Assembly: GCA_027563935.2 (NCBI GenBank)
Contig: CM050448.1
Coordinates: 120,330,493 to 120,394,492 of the forward strand
Source of the DNA: Costus lasius
Lineage: Eukaryota; Streptophyta; Magnoliopsida; Zingiberales; Costaceae
Reading direction: 5' to 3'
Length of the DNA stretch: 64,000 bases
Part shown: in pieces, positions 10,986 to 23,313 of the stretch
Layout of the letters: each line of letters starts with the position of its first letter
Numbering within the stretch: position 1 is the first letter of the stretch
The notes under the pieces: generated by a model
What the model saw: the letters and a program-made list of their open reading frames with translations, nothing else
What the model was told of the DNA's origin: nothing
Database searches by the model: none
Program-made: the position numbers and the translations under genes

Positions 10986-13067
10986 CTTGCAGGAACTCTT
11001 TCCTGTGATGTTTGAAGATGTTTTCTTGCTTGAGTGTTTGTCTACCTCTGATGGCCGTTGAATTCTCGTTGAAGTCCAGTATGTGTTTCCGTTGAATCCT
11101 GACACTGCTTTTATGACCCACATATAAGGGATTAATTTAGATTTTCTCTAGTAATCTACACGTCAAACTTTATCGATGTTGAGACCTGATTACACATGGT
11201 TGGTGCAGAGTGGACCATGTGCTTTGAGTAGCTATTGCTTCGATGATCAGATCACTCAAATGAACTCTTAATTAGCTCGGGCCAAGTATCTCGAATACTC
11301 AAAGCTGATACAATTTGGACATATCATTTTCTTTATATATCATATAGAAAGATTAAGTCCAAATCAATAGCCACTAATTTAGTCAATTTTCACTTTGATC
11401 TTTGATAATTTTGTCTAATGCAATCAGTCTTCCTTCATCAGGAGAAGAAGTGAGAGGCCAGAAGAATGGGTTCCAGATAGTGAAACATTTAGTGGTGGGT
11501 ACGAAGCAATGAAGATTGTTGTGAGATACTTAAAAGTTACGGAAGATCAAGAAAGGAATGTGGTTGATTCTTTCTCTATCCACACATGTAAGGTCAAAAA
11601 TGCAAAGATTATGTGATATTCTTCCAGTGTTCTACTATCCTATGGCTTTTTACTTAATGCTTATCCAGGTTTAAGGCACATGAAATGGACTAAGTTGCTC
11701 TAACCATACAATTTGTTGGTACAGTTGATATATCAATAGGTATCATTCTGATCCTATACCAATACATCATAAAGGACTGGTACTTCAAACCCTGATCTTA
11801 CTATTTAAAATAATTAATAAAATGTTAATTTGTCTGTGTTGTTGTTTAGGTGTCTCCCACATTTCCAAATTGATTTCTAATCAGTATGGTCTAATCAGAG
11901 TGATCCTAATCAACAATGTTAACTATTTGTTAGTCTATAAGTATATCTAAAGTAACCTAAAGTATATCTAAAGTAACCTATAGGCCTTTAAGATGGAATC
12001 CACCATGGAAAGAATGGAAAATGCAATGAATCTAGATGACTTTATTTAGATTCATTGTATTTTTTATCCTTTCCACGGTAAATTTCATCCAACAAAATAT
12101 AGTCTAAAAATAGGCACTTTCACTGCATGGAGACATTAATTTGAATTGAAGTTATCTTATAGAGCTGATTCGGATGCTTTGAGAAGTACTTATGAACAGA
12201 AACTATTTATGACATAACCTCCGGAGCTCCTACATTTTTATCAGAAAACTTTGGTAGAAGAAATTTTATGTTGTGAGAGTTCCTTAATCTAGTCATTGTT
12301 TACTATGGAAATAAAAGTGATTGGACTTCTAGGAATATTGCTCAAGTTAATATGTTCTGCAACTTCTTTATGCAAGTAATGAGACTTACACATCCACTGG
12401 AACTAATACTTTGACAGCAGTATATTGATAGCAGCACAAAATTACAAATGTACTGGTCCGGTCTACAAAAGCATTCCAAATGATGATGCGTGAGAATCTG
12501 CAGAATTACATCATCATAATAAGATAGTTGACAATGAGCAGAGCATCTCTTCAGTTTGGAGGCAATAATTTCTAGACGCAATGTTGGTAATGTTGTCGAG
12601 TTCCTCATACCTGTTGAATTTATCCTTGTCTCGGTTCATTTTCCCAAAAAAATCTTCTTTTCATATTTCATTTCACTTGAACAGTTGGAGAGCATTAAAT
12701 CAACGAATATAGATGAATTTTACTTGGGGACGACAAGAACTCTTTGGAAATGAATCCTCATGCCCTGGAGATTATTATTTGCATTTGTCCCCTCATGGAT
12801 GGATAGCATTCGTTGGCTCTCTTTTATTCGTAAGTGGGATAGCCTTCGTCGTTACCAAGCTTACAGAAGGGATTAGTTGTGTGACAGGCCTTTTTCATCT
12901 TGCCCAAATTGCTTTCCTGCACATAATTACAGTGATCGTCGACCCATATCTAAATTGAGTTCCTATTTACATAATCTAAACTCAACCTACACATATAAAT
13001 GGATACCACAAAATACTTGATTCATCAAAGTCGAATGCGTCATAAAGAGCCATTAGACCAGAATTTG
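10986..13067. other. Intergenic, no gene recognised; small hairpin repeat at 11,991-12,090
   Basis: I find no recognisable coding region. Notable items are a 19-bp tandem pair (AGTATATCTAAAGTAACCT, about 11,938-11,980) and a foldback (arms about 11,991-12,033 and 12,042-12,090, GGAAAATGCAATGAATCTA pairing with TAGATTCATTGTATTTTT) that looks like a tiny MITE. The open frames at 12,342-12,958 on both strands carry no known motif. Confidence 0.4.
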
Positions 13068-13400
13068 CGAGTAGGTACCCTGCTTGCCTACTATAGAAAT
13101 AGTGACAATTTTGCCATCTTAATAGTTTTAAAAAATATATATATTATGATGATTTATACATTCTAAATTATTCAATAATACCAATATCATTATAAATGAA
13201 ATCTTCTACAATAAAAAAAAATCGTAAAAAATAGTAGAATATGTGCTAGAGTAACATAGCATAAATTCTACTATATTTTATTTTTTTTTATCATAGAAGA
13301 TTTTATTTACCATAATATTAGTACCGTTGGATAATTTAAAGTGTGTACATCGTCATAATTTGACGGGTGAATAACCCTGTTACCCACGAGCGCTCACTTA
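13068..13400. mobile_element. Foldback MITE
   Basis: Two imperfect inverted arms of about 160 bp (13,068-13,230 and 13,240-13,400) pair over most of their length. ATCTTCTACAATAAAAAAAA pairs with TTTTTTTTATCATAGAAGAT, and AATTATTCAATAATACC pairs with GGTACTAATATT-type sequence. The outer ends (GTAGGTACCCTG and CAGGGTTATTCACCC in reverse) are more diverged. Target duplication was not resolved. Confidence 0.55.
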
Positions 13401-14093
13401 GAACCTGCTATAACGAAATGAGTCAGGCAATTTTTTTATTTATATTGCTTAATCAAAAATTAAAAAATGACATGACCCATGTAATTTATTTAATACATAA
13501 TATATTGAAATAGAAATATTTTATTAACACATAATATATATTTTTTATATGGGCAAGAAATTAACGAAAGTGAAAATCTATTTTAAAATTTTGTCATCAA
13601 CAATAAGATCAAGTGATAGTAATTTTTATATCAGGTGCTGGTTCAAGTGACACTATTTATAACACAATTTATTCTAATTATTTATTAATCATTAATAAAT
13701 AAAATCAACTGTAATGCTAATATGACTATTCTTAATTCATACGCATAACCTTTCCAACTCTATTTGTGATGACTCTGCTCTCATCTCCAAATAAGATGAA
13801 TTTATTGTTATATATTTTGCAGTGTCTAATTCAACCTCTTCATTAATAATCTACAATTTTGTATAAAAGTACACATAAATTAAATGTTTATCATACATGT
13901 AAATTAAAAAAAAAATTTATATAAGAAAATATATAAGTTGAGATCGTGTATCATTTCGAGGAGATTGATTTGTAGGAGCCAGGAGAGAGATCGATGCCGA
14001 GTCGACGAATGGGCCAGTGCTTATGCTCAAGACTTGGGTTTTAAAGGCCCATTCTACGAGCGTACGGCAAACTTTAACGTGGCAGGACGTTAC
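13401..14093. other. AT-rich intergenic, no gene recognised
   Basis: Mostly 70-75% AT up to about 13,930, then a short more GC-rich patch that leads into the element at 14,094. Confidence 0.4.
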
Positions 14094-15213
14094 GGCCCCG
14101 TTTGGGAGCAGCTGCCCAGCAACATTTGCGTTTGCGGGTAGCCAAAAGCTGGAAGTTGTTGTGTTTGGGAAACGGCTTCTCAGTATCAAACTGAGAAGCT
14201 CCAATGTACAGGGGAAGTGGCGTATGGGCAGCTTTTGGAATTAATAAGCGGTTGCCTGTGAACAGTGGCAGATGCTCGTGTTTCGCACGACATTTTCGCG
14301 TTCATCCTCGCCAAGAAATCACCGCCTCCAGCCGTTCTCCGTCTTCGACTCCGCCAATTGTCGCCTCTGGCCGTCGCCGCCTAGCCCGCACCTTCCGTCG
14401 CCAGCTTCGTCACAGCCTCCAGCCATCGCCGCGTCCAGCCATGACCGCCTCTGCCCATTCTCCGTCTTCGGCTCCGCCAGTTGCCGCGTCTGGCCGTCGC
14501 CGCCTAGCCCGCACCTTCCGATCGCCGCATCTTCTCATCGCCAGCTACGTCACAACCTCCAGCCGTCGCTGCCTCCGGCCATCTCCGCCCATCTCTTTGC
14601 CGGTCGCTGAACCGTCGACAAGGTGCCGAATCAGAGATGGAAGAATCCCAAATCCCATCGTGGTGACCACGAATGGGATTTGGGATTTTTTTAAACTTTT
14701 TTTAATTTTTTTACCAAGTATTAATAAATAAGAATTTTTAGAATTAAAATAATAAAAATATAAAAATAAGAGAATAAATATTTCTATCTAAATTAATAAT
14801 ATATAATAAAAATAAAAATTATATTTATAATGTATTATGATTATTTCTTTAAAATTTATATATTATGTATGTAGGGGAATTCTAAAAAAAATTAAAATTT
14901 ATATTTGTATAATTATTTCTTTAAATTTTAAAAAATTTAAAATTAGGGCATTCTTGAAAAAATATTTATTTTAAGCTTAAATTCATATATGTAATAGTCT
15001 AAAAAATATTTATTATTGTGTTAGATAATTTTATATTTTATATATGTTTTATATTAAAAAATTAATTTTTATTATAAATAAAAAAATATTTTTTTAATAG
15101 AACCAAACAGCACAGCACAATAGCTCACAATTACTTATCAACTAAAACATCCAAACAGTCTCAGCTTTTCGAATCAGCTATATTCAGAGCAACGCAGTCG
15201 TTCCAAACTGGCC
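14094..15213 (+). mobile_element. Non-autonomous DNA element E1 (GC-rich 5' half, AT-rich 3' half)
   Basis: It starts GGCCCCGTTTGGGAGCAGC and ends CCAAACTGGCC, which are short imperfect terminal inverted repeats. The first 600 bases are GC-rich (Ser/Pro/Arg pseudo-coding) with an internal 120-bp direct repeat (about 14,333-14,400 and 14,453-14,520). The last 450 bases are more than 80% AT and end with AACCAAACAGCACAGCACAA. A hairpin at 14,644-14,687 has 15-nt arms (AATCCCAAATCCCAT). The same layout and hairpin recur at 50,774-51,621. It has no transposase, and the target duplication is unclear. Confidence 0.65.
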
Positions 15214-17180
15214 ATAATACATATTTATAATAAGAAAATTTAAACCCTAAAATCTAAAAGTACTCTTACCAGTTACCCCTAACTTTAAATTTCCCGTCCC
15301 CCTGTCCCTGCCGCCGTCGCTCGCCTCCTTGCCGCCGCCACAGCACCGCCACCTGATTCGTTTGACGCGCGCTGCCGTTTCACTCGCCGCCAGGCAGTGT
15401 TGCCGTTTCACTCGCCGCCGCCGTGCTAGGACTCCAACTGCTCTTACTACTTATCTGCCCATCGCCTCCAGTTGCTATAGTAATATCCCTCCCAAAAATG
15501 TTAACTTTTACAGCATAGTATAATATTATTGCTAAGGGCTCAATATCGGTAACAAAAATTATTTACACCTTAATATAGAATAATTTACAGCCTCCAAACC
15601 TCTTATAATTTATGAGTATGAAATATCAATATTACATTTTAGTTAGAAGCTCTACTTAATACTTATTGCAATTTTTTATGCCTAATCTTTTTTGCAGATA
15701 AACAATAATATTGAATTCGTAACAAAGATAAGAATGCAATATCTGTTAAGAATGACAATGATGTATAATACAGACTCGCATGTTGATTACAGAAATATAA
15801 ATTTAGAGATAAAAATCCATAATTCTTATAATAAATAGCTTGTTGTTACTTGACAATTTATGCTGTTGCGCACTTGTTAGGCCTTTTGTTTTTAATTTTT
15901 AAGCATGTAAAACATCCGTAGATAAACTTGTTGTGCCCTTTTATTTGTGTGTTTTACACATTACATTTTAAACTTTTTTGATTTTACATGTCATATATAT
16001 CATTAAATGATTAAATGCTTGTTTTTATAATCGGATGTAGTCATGATAGTTATCTAGCAATAGCATTAATTTTATCTGTATATAGTATTAGTACGGTTTT
16101 GAAGGGTTGGATTATTCGCATAATTGAGTATGTAGTAAGCAATTTAATAGGGTTAACTTGATAAGTTGGGATATTTATAGGGTTTGGGTAGTTAAAATTT
16201 TAATAAGGTCAGGTCTGGGTAGGGGTTTTGGAAAATTGTAATCGGGTATGGGAAGTAGAGAATTATCCTAGTTCGGATATGAGTAGGGTATAAAATCCTA
16301 CCCACTGTAACTCCTAAATTTTTCTCGTAAATTGTTGTCTTAACTAAGATTTAGTGATGACTTGTGTTGTATCATATTTTTTTTGCCACTACAATTTAAT
16401 AAACTAAGAGTGAGTAATTATAACATTAGAATCAATGAACATACTCTTAAGCGCGAATAGAAAAACTAAGTGTGATTAAATTATAACATCAATAACAAAA
16501 TCAACATAATCTTAATTGCAATTAGAAAAATATAATGATAGATATAAAATCAAATGTTATAGATAATTAAAGTAGCACATTATTAATCTCTTAAATGGGG
16601 ATTCATCTTTAAAATCATTGCATTGAGTTACTAAAGATAGTCAACCGAAATTAAAATAGTTCTCATCAATCATCATCTAAAATTGCTTATATCGTGTGTA
16701 AGAAAAAGTGGCGTCCTGTGTTGTGAATAAACACTCCCGTATCACATTATATAACATTTATAATTATTATTGACAATGCTTTACTTAATTTAACATGACA
16801 TGACATGCGATATAGTGTTATGGGTAATCCAATTGCTCTAGATAATACTTTTTTGTAATATTTTATATTTAAATTTGATTATATATACGTATGAAAAATA
16901 AAAATTATATACGTAAATAATATTATTAAAAAAAAATTATTTTGATAAAATATTAGATTAAGTAGAAGTGGGTAACAAATTAATAATTTTATTGTTATCT
17001 TTTTTAATAGTTTGGTTAGTTCTCAATTAACAATAGCGATAATTTTAATTGGTTAAGTTTTAAATAGGAGTATTTTTTAAAATAAGTATATAATTAAGTT
17101 TGGATTAATTATAAAAAAATACTTGGAAATTACGTGTTGCCATCATAGATAAATTAAGTAATGCCTAATTCTGAGGATTT
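15214..17180. other. Upstream intergenic region of NRPA1, no gene
   Basis: A GC-rich patch at 15,295-15,480 contains a tandem TGCCGTTTCACTCGCCGCC (about 15,373 and 15,401). The rest is AT-rich. A degenerate GGGTAGG/ACCC-rich stretch at 16,090-16,310 resembles a remnant of the hAT MITE family seen at 51,780. Confidence 0.4.
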
Positions 17181-17185
17181 TTTTT

Positions 17186-17324
17186 TTATATATTTTCCAG
17201 CTAAACCCTATCTTATATTCTTTTAGGGGTCTTCTGCTTGACTCGATTGCTCCGCCGTCTACAACAAGAGGACAACAACTTTGCTAGTTTGCTGCCACGA
17301 TATTGTTTGTGACTCTTCGAATCC
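17186..17324 (+). promoter_or_regulatory. Proximal promoter and 5' leader of NRPA1 with telo-box
   Basis: A TATA-like TTATATATT (about 17,186-17,194) is followed at 17,203-17,210 by AAACCCTA, the plant telo-box found in many ribosome-biogenesis and translation genes. A pyrimidine-rich tract and the leader follow, up to the ATG at 17,325. The assignment is by motif only. Confidence 0.5.
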
Positions 17325-20300
17325 ATGGATTCAGCAACCACAGAGGTACATACACATGCAAAATGTATTGAATTTTGTTTGTTGATGAATTTTATAGTTT
17401 TCTAATGCATATGTGAGCCGTGCATTTGTAAATCTCCTCGATTATTGGAAGTTTTAAAAGCTCGAGTTTAAACAGCGATCGATTATGTATATGTCGTTCA
17501 ATTTCAGCCTCTTATCTGTTCCTTCACTCTTTAATTTTCATAGTAATATGTGTTCTTGCAATGGATAATATTGGCTGTGGCGATAAAGCTCAGATGGAAA
17601 ACTTTCTGACCTGAATATGTTTGTTGCGTTTTGCTGCTTTTTCACCAGTTATTTTAATGGTTGATGTGCTATTTTTTTAACTTGTTTAACTAAGTGAAGT
17701 TTTTGTTTTATTTATTTATTTATTTTATTTTTGATAAGTTTATTTGCCTTAGTTATATAGTTGTATTGATGTTTTTTTTTTCATTTTCCTTCCGAGCAGG
17801 CAGCTTCAGGAATTGTCGATTCCGTCCATTTCAGTTTTTATACCCCAGAAGAGGTACAGAGAATAAGTGTAAAGAAGATCACCAAGGCTAATCTCCTTGA
17901 TGCAAAGGATACTCCTATTCCAGATGGTTTATATGATCCTGCACTTGGTCCGATTAATGACACTGATTTGTAAGTCTACTTTTGTTAATCCTCTAAAAAA
18001 AGAATTAAAGATCAGCATTTTACCTATCTTGCTCCTTTTTATTTTCTACACACGCCAATTTCAATCAAGTTACACCTCATAGAAGGTAAAGCTACACTCC
18101 CCGCAAGGACATAACAATCTTGCTGACCATACTATCACAATCACACCCACTAGATGGGAGAAGGCACATGCAACTTTGAAGTCTAAATCACAGTTTTTAA
18201 GTTTGGTCCATATTAGAAGATAAGCCCTATGTAGACCAGTATGAAATAGAACATTTTATGAACTTCTTGCGTCATTATACTCATTACGTTAGGCATCATA
18301 ATTAGTACACTTGGTATGTATTAATCCAAGACATGACCATTACACTAGTAGGGGCCAAAATTAAAAACCTTGCTCTATGTTGCACTCAAATGACAAATCG
18401 AGCCACCTATACTTGAAATTTGATTAAACTACCCCCAATTAGCCAAACTACGAGTCTACTTTTGTACTACATTGATTCTTTTAATTTAGTCCTTGAGTTT
18501 TCAGGATTTGCAACTAAGTCCCACATTTCACTACTAAGTCCTGCACATAAAGTATGACACTTTCTAAAACTATATAAATTTCAAATTGTATTAACTCACA
18601 TGAGGGTGAGGATTAAAGACTAGGTGAAATTTTGTGCGCCTTGGGTTCTTCTATCCATTATTAGTTATTCTAACACAATTGGTGGCTTTAGATTGAATTT
18701 CTTTGTTCCCACAACACAAAGAATTTTTATTAGAATTAGTGTCCGGTTAAATTTGAGGTGGAAAGTCTTATAATTGAACTCCATGATTGATTGACTTTAT
18801 AAAAACTAGCGATTAACCTCCAAATTGAAGAATGTTTAAGGAATTAACATGTTATCTTGCAGTGATGATAGCTCATCTGCATCACTTTGTATAGGCACAT
18901 GATTTTCTTAGACTTGATATGTTTTACTGCCCACCCTTGTGATGTAACATAATTTATGGTAGGGGTGTTTCCTAGCATACTCTAATCTTTAGATGATTAG
19001 TACAATAGAGAGAATCTTAAAAGGTCTTGAGACGAAGGAGGATACAAGTGTACAACCATAACTAGGGGATATAAAGGAAACTCAAATATAAACGACTTAT
19101 TGGGAGTGCGAAAGCCAATCTTTAGCCATATGCATAACATTTAGGGTGTTCTACCATGCAGTGATTAATTTTCTTTAGCACAATCTTGCAAATTACAACA
19201 ATAAAAAAGGAGTTCCAAATGGGAAAATAAAACAAAGTTAAAACAAGAAACGAAGGAGGATAATACCTTAGGGGCAAAGAAAGGAGCGTGGATAACGCAG
19301 ACTCCAAGGGGAGGGGAGAGAAAGAATACTGTACCAAGCTGAAGAATAAATTCCAAATTCTCATTCATCCAAAGTTGATCAAAACAATAGCCCCTTTATG
19401 GGTGTAAAATTCAAATACAAACCTAACCTAAGACATGGCAGAAACATGAACAACAAAAGTTGAAAACATGCTGGACACATGACAACGAAAGCGAAAACAA
19501 CTAACCTAGACAAAAGCCACTGGGCACACGGCAGGTTTGTCTTTAAAAATGATTATGATTTCTTTAAATTTTGGCATGAATTTGAGTTGGAACCTTCCTC
19601 CATGGACTGCCCTTTCAGTTGAGGACCAAATGGACCTTTAGTTTGGGCCAAGTGGGCTATTAGGTTAGCCTAAATCTCAGCTTAATCAAGCTGTGAGAAT
19701 GCTGCAGAATCTTGGGTTGATTCATAATAGAATTTGCAGTCCTTAGCAGAATTCTTCGTGTGTTTGCTGGAGCAACGTCGATTTTGACTCCCTTTAGATA
19801 CCTGCACATCCTTAGTAGGCTGGGTTAGGAGGTACTGGGATCATCTTAGGCTTGCTGAATTTTGTGGGCTTTCAGGTGTCATGGTATCTTCTAAAGCTGG
19901 ATTTATCTTTATGGGCGTGCTTAATTAGGTTGGGTGGGCTAGGTCGGGCCTGCATCAACTTGTTTGATGATTTAAACTCAGCGATATTTTCTTGTTACAT
20001 TCTTTATACTTGATGATCTTTCTTCGGATTTTGTATTTAGAGTTTATTCTGAAAAACATTGTCTTTATGCAAGATACATTTAGTAAATAATTTAACTGTG
20101 ATTTTTCATTTAATTATTCAGGTGCAAATCATGTGGCCAAGTTTCTTTTCGGTGCCCTGGCCATTGTGGTCATATTGACTTTGCAAAACCACTTTATAAC
20201 CCGTTATTGTTCAAGGCCCTCCAGAATTTACTTCAAATTACATGCTTCTATTGTTATAAATTCAGATTAATGGAAACAAAGGTTAGTTTATATTTGTGAA

Positions 20301-23300
20301 TATGAATTTCCCTTTCATAATTATTTTTACCATTAAGTTTTTATTTTGTTCAATTCGTAATATCCTCGTATTTTCAGGTGAAGCTGTATATTGAGCAGTT
20401 GGACCTCATAGCAAAAGGTGACATTGCTGGCGCTAAAAGCATAGCTAGAAGCATAGAGGCGAGCGAGATAATTGTTTCCGAGGAAAGTGCAGAGTCTGTA
20501 ACCTCAAGTGTTGAAATAACAGAGTCAAAAGCTAACTCTTGGGTATCAATTCAACACTGTGAGGCTCTTTCTGTTCTATCTAAGTTTATGAAGGAGAGGC
20601 GTAAGAAGTGTGACAACTGTGGTAGGAAATGTCCAACTATTACCAGTCCTCTGTTTGGTTGGTTCAACAAGGTACGAAAGCTGTAACTATTAATTTTTAT
20701 CAGATAGGATGAATTGTTAATGGCACTAGAATATGGTCCAAATACTTCCTCTCGGTAGTTTAGTGGCAAATAGTCGTTCAGTTATTTGGGGGAGGATAAA
20801 AGGTGCAAAGGTGAAGACAGTGAAGGGTTATAGGAAACAATACTGATCTGGAGTATTAAGTTTATGCAACTTATTTCTTTCATTTAGGCCAATATTTTTT
20901 TGAAAAAGAAAAAATATGGTTAAACAATTTCATTTCTGCCAAATGATCTTGTGGTTGAATATAATTGTGTTATAAGGCTAATGTATTGATGTTGGATTGT
21001 GAAGTAAGGTAACCAGAGAGTTCAAGAGGGTATATTTGAAGTGAACCAGGTAATTAAGTCTAAACCTAGCCTCTCTAAAGAATATGTAGTAATACAATAT
21101 TATAAAGTTTAGATCTAGAGGAAGTTGGGTTATTATCTTTGCTTGTCGAATTGTTATTTCTTATTTAATTTCTTCATGATACTGTTAATTATCTTGATTT
21201 CCATGTTAACATAGGCATATACATGCAAATGCTATAAAATTATGTTGCATCATTTATCTTTATAGCATTTCAAGTTATGTCTCACTTTATCTCAGAAATA
21301 TTCTTTGGCCTCCCATATTAAAATAGTTAATGAAAGCCAAACTGTGATTTTCCAATCTCCTCTTTCGTTTCAAAGGTTATTAGACCAGCACATTTGAATA
21401 ATTATGTAATATATGCTATCTTTAAGCTTTATCACGTATCAGGCAAAGTTAAACCAGCCTTAATCTAGGATGCAAAAACAGAGCTAAACAACTGTTGTGC
21501 TTTTGCTTGCTGGTAGAGCTCATGATTGACTCAACGAATAAAGGTAAAGCTTGGGCTGAAGTTTGATTCAACTACAAGGATCATTTAATCAAACCTGTGC
21601 TTGGTTTTCTTAGCTTGTTTACGTAGTTAAATTTGCTTTAGGTGTTTACTAAGATGGAGCTCCAATCAAGTGTGAAATTGAGTACAGTGGGTTCAAATTA
21701 AGCTGAACTTGATATTACCATCATGTAAATAGGTTGTTATAGTCCTATCAAAAACAGGGCTCACAGTCTATCTTAAGAAAAGAAAGTACAAAAAAGGACT
21801 TTACTTAAAGAAAAATAGCATAATATATTAATTCTTTGTATAATGTTGATAATAATTTCTCTACTATTTTGTATTTGGTTTTGCCTATTAGATACAAAAA
21901 GAGTACAAGTAAATAATCAAATCTGTGTCTTATAGAAGAATTTGTTCTTGAACTTGTAGAATAGGTTGTTCAGCCTCTAAATACAACATTGAATTGAATA
22001 TAAATTTGAGCTCGCTGCTTTAAAGAATCTACCCATGTTAGAAAGATGTCTTTGTTCAGTCAAGCCATTCACGAGTGGCTTGGCTTGTTTGAAGGTCAGA
22101 AATTTTTTAATCAACACATTCTATTTTGGATAATTCTCGATGTGAAACATACTACTTGTGTTCCTTGATGATATAGTTATTTAAAATTTGATACAAGTCA
22201 CGTTGGATGATTGTACCTCAACTATTGGGAACCCAAACCGTTTGACATTCAAATCTCTGTGCTATTAGATGACATTTCATAAAATTCAAGATTACTTTTG
22301 GTTCTTGTTGGAAGCACCATTGTGTTGGCCAAACTATTGATAGGATTAATATTTAGAATGAGGCCGTAGATAGTTGGTTCTTGATTAGAAAAAAATGTTG
22401 TTTATAATAATAATTGTTTGTAGAAAGTTCTTCAAACCATCACGTGCTATAGAACAAGTTGTTATGTAGCTAACTTTTGGTTTCTTACGCTATAGCTGGA
22501 TGAACATATTTAGATCCAAGAACTTAAACTATACTCTAGGATTTACTATGGAATCATCCAGTTTTTTTTCATGGATAGATGGCCTGCAAAGTTCAAGACA
22601 GGGGCAGCCTATTAATCGAAAAGTTTAAGATGTTTGGAAACAGACCATTTTATATATTTAATCGGACATGTGGTGTTTAATCTGACATGTGAAAACTGGA
22701 TTAAGCTTGCACGTTTATCCAAGATTCTTAATCCAGCTTTGATTATGGTTAACCAATTATGTTTCTCTTGTATATTTGCTAATACTCGTGCTAAACACTT
22801 GTAGGGTACACAAGCTTCTGATATTCGAACTGATTACCTACTGGACTCTAGTGTGGTTCTATCATCCAGTGACACAAAAAACTCTACTGTTACTCAGTTA
22901 AGAGGGGAGAGTGCTTCAGAAATGGATGAAGAACTAAGCACTCCAAAAAATAGAGCAAAAGAAAGCAAGAAATTAGGTCATCTTCCACCTGAATTCATAA
23001 AGCAGATGGCATCTGCTAGTCAAAAGCATCTGCTGCCTTCCGAGGTTTTGGGCAAAACCTGTATTCCTTAATAGCTCTAATCAGTTTATTTTATGATTGA
23101 TTATGTTTCTCTTGTTTCCAATAACCTCAGGTGGAATCTATTTTAGAAAAATTGTGGGAAAATGAGGCCAAGTTGTGCCAGTTAATATCCGACATCCAAT
23201 GTAAAAGCTCAAGTTTGGCTGGTAGTAACAAAGGGTATGCAATGTTTTTCCTGAAGGCTCTTCTTGTCCCACCAAGCAAGTTCCGTCCTGCTGGTGCGAA

Positions 23301-23313
23301 TTCTGATCGTGGG
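17325..23313 (+). other. NRPA1: NRPA1 exons 1-6: clamp core and zinc-binding N-terminus
   Basis: Exon 2 gives [20 protein letters not shown], the Rpb1 domain 1 start. Exon 3 carries the first zinc-binding site, CKSCGQ then [17 protein letters not shown], followed by CFYC. Exon 4 holds a second Cys cluster (CDNCGRKCP, about residues 188-196). Exon 5 is a variable, Ser/Glu-rich insertion that ends LPPEFIKQM. Exon 6 ends in LVPPSKFRP, the conserved lead-in to the HPQ motif of exon 7. Exons 5 and 6 are the pieces also found in the upstream copies. Confidence 0.85.

Noticed and set aside
12556..12958. Membrane-protein-like open frames on the + strand
   Set aside because: Two overlapping short frames in different phases, neither with motifs. 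The minus strand is equally open.
14204..14731. 175-codon Ser/Pro/Arg-rich open frame in E1
   Set aside because: It is low complexity, overlaps another open frame of equal quality, and contains a 120-bp internal repeat. The GC bias explains the openness.
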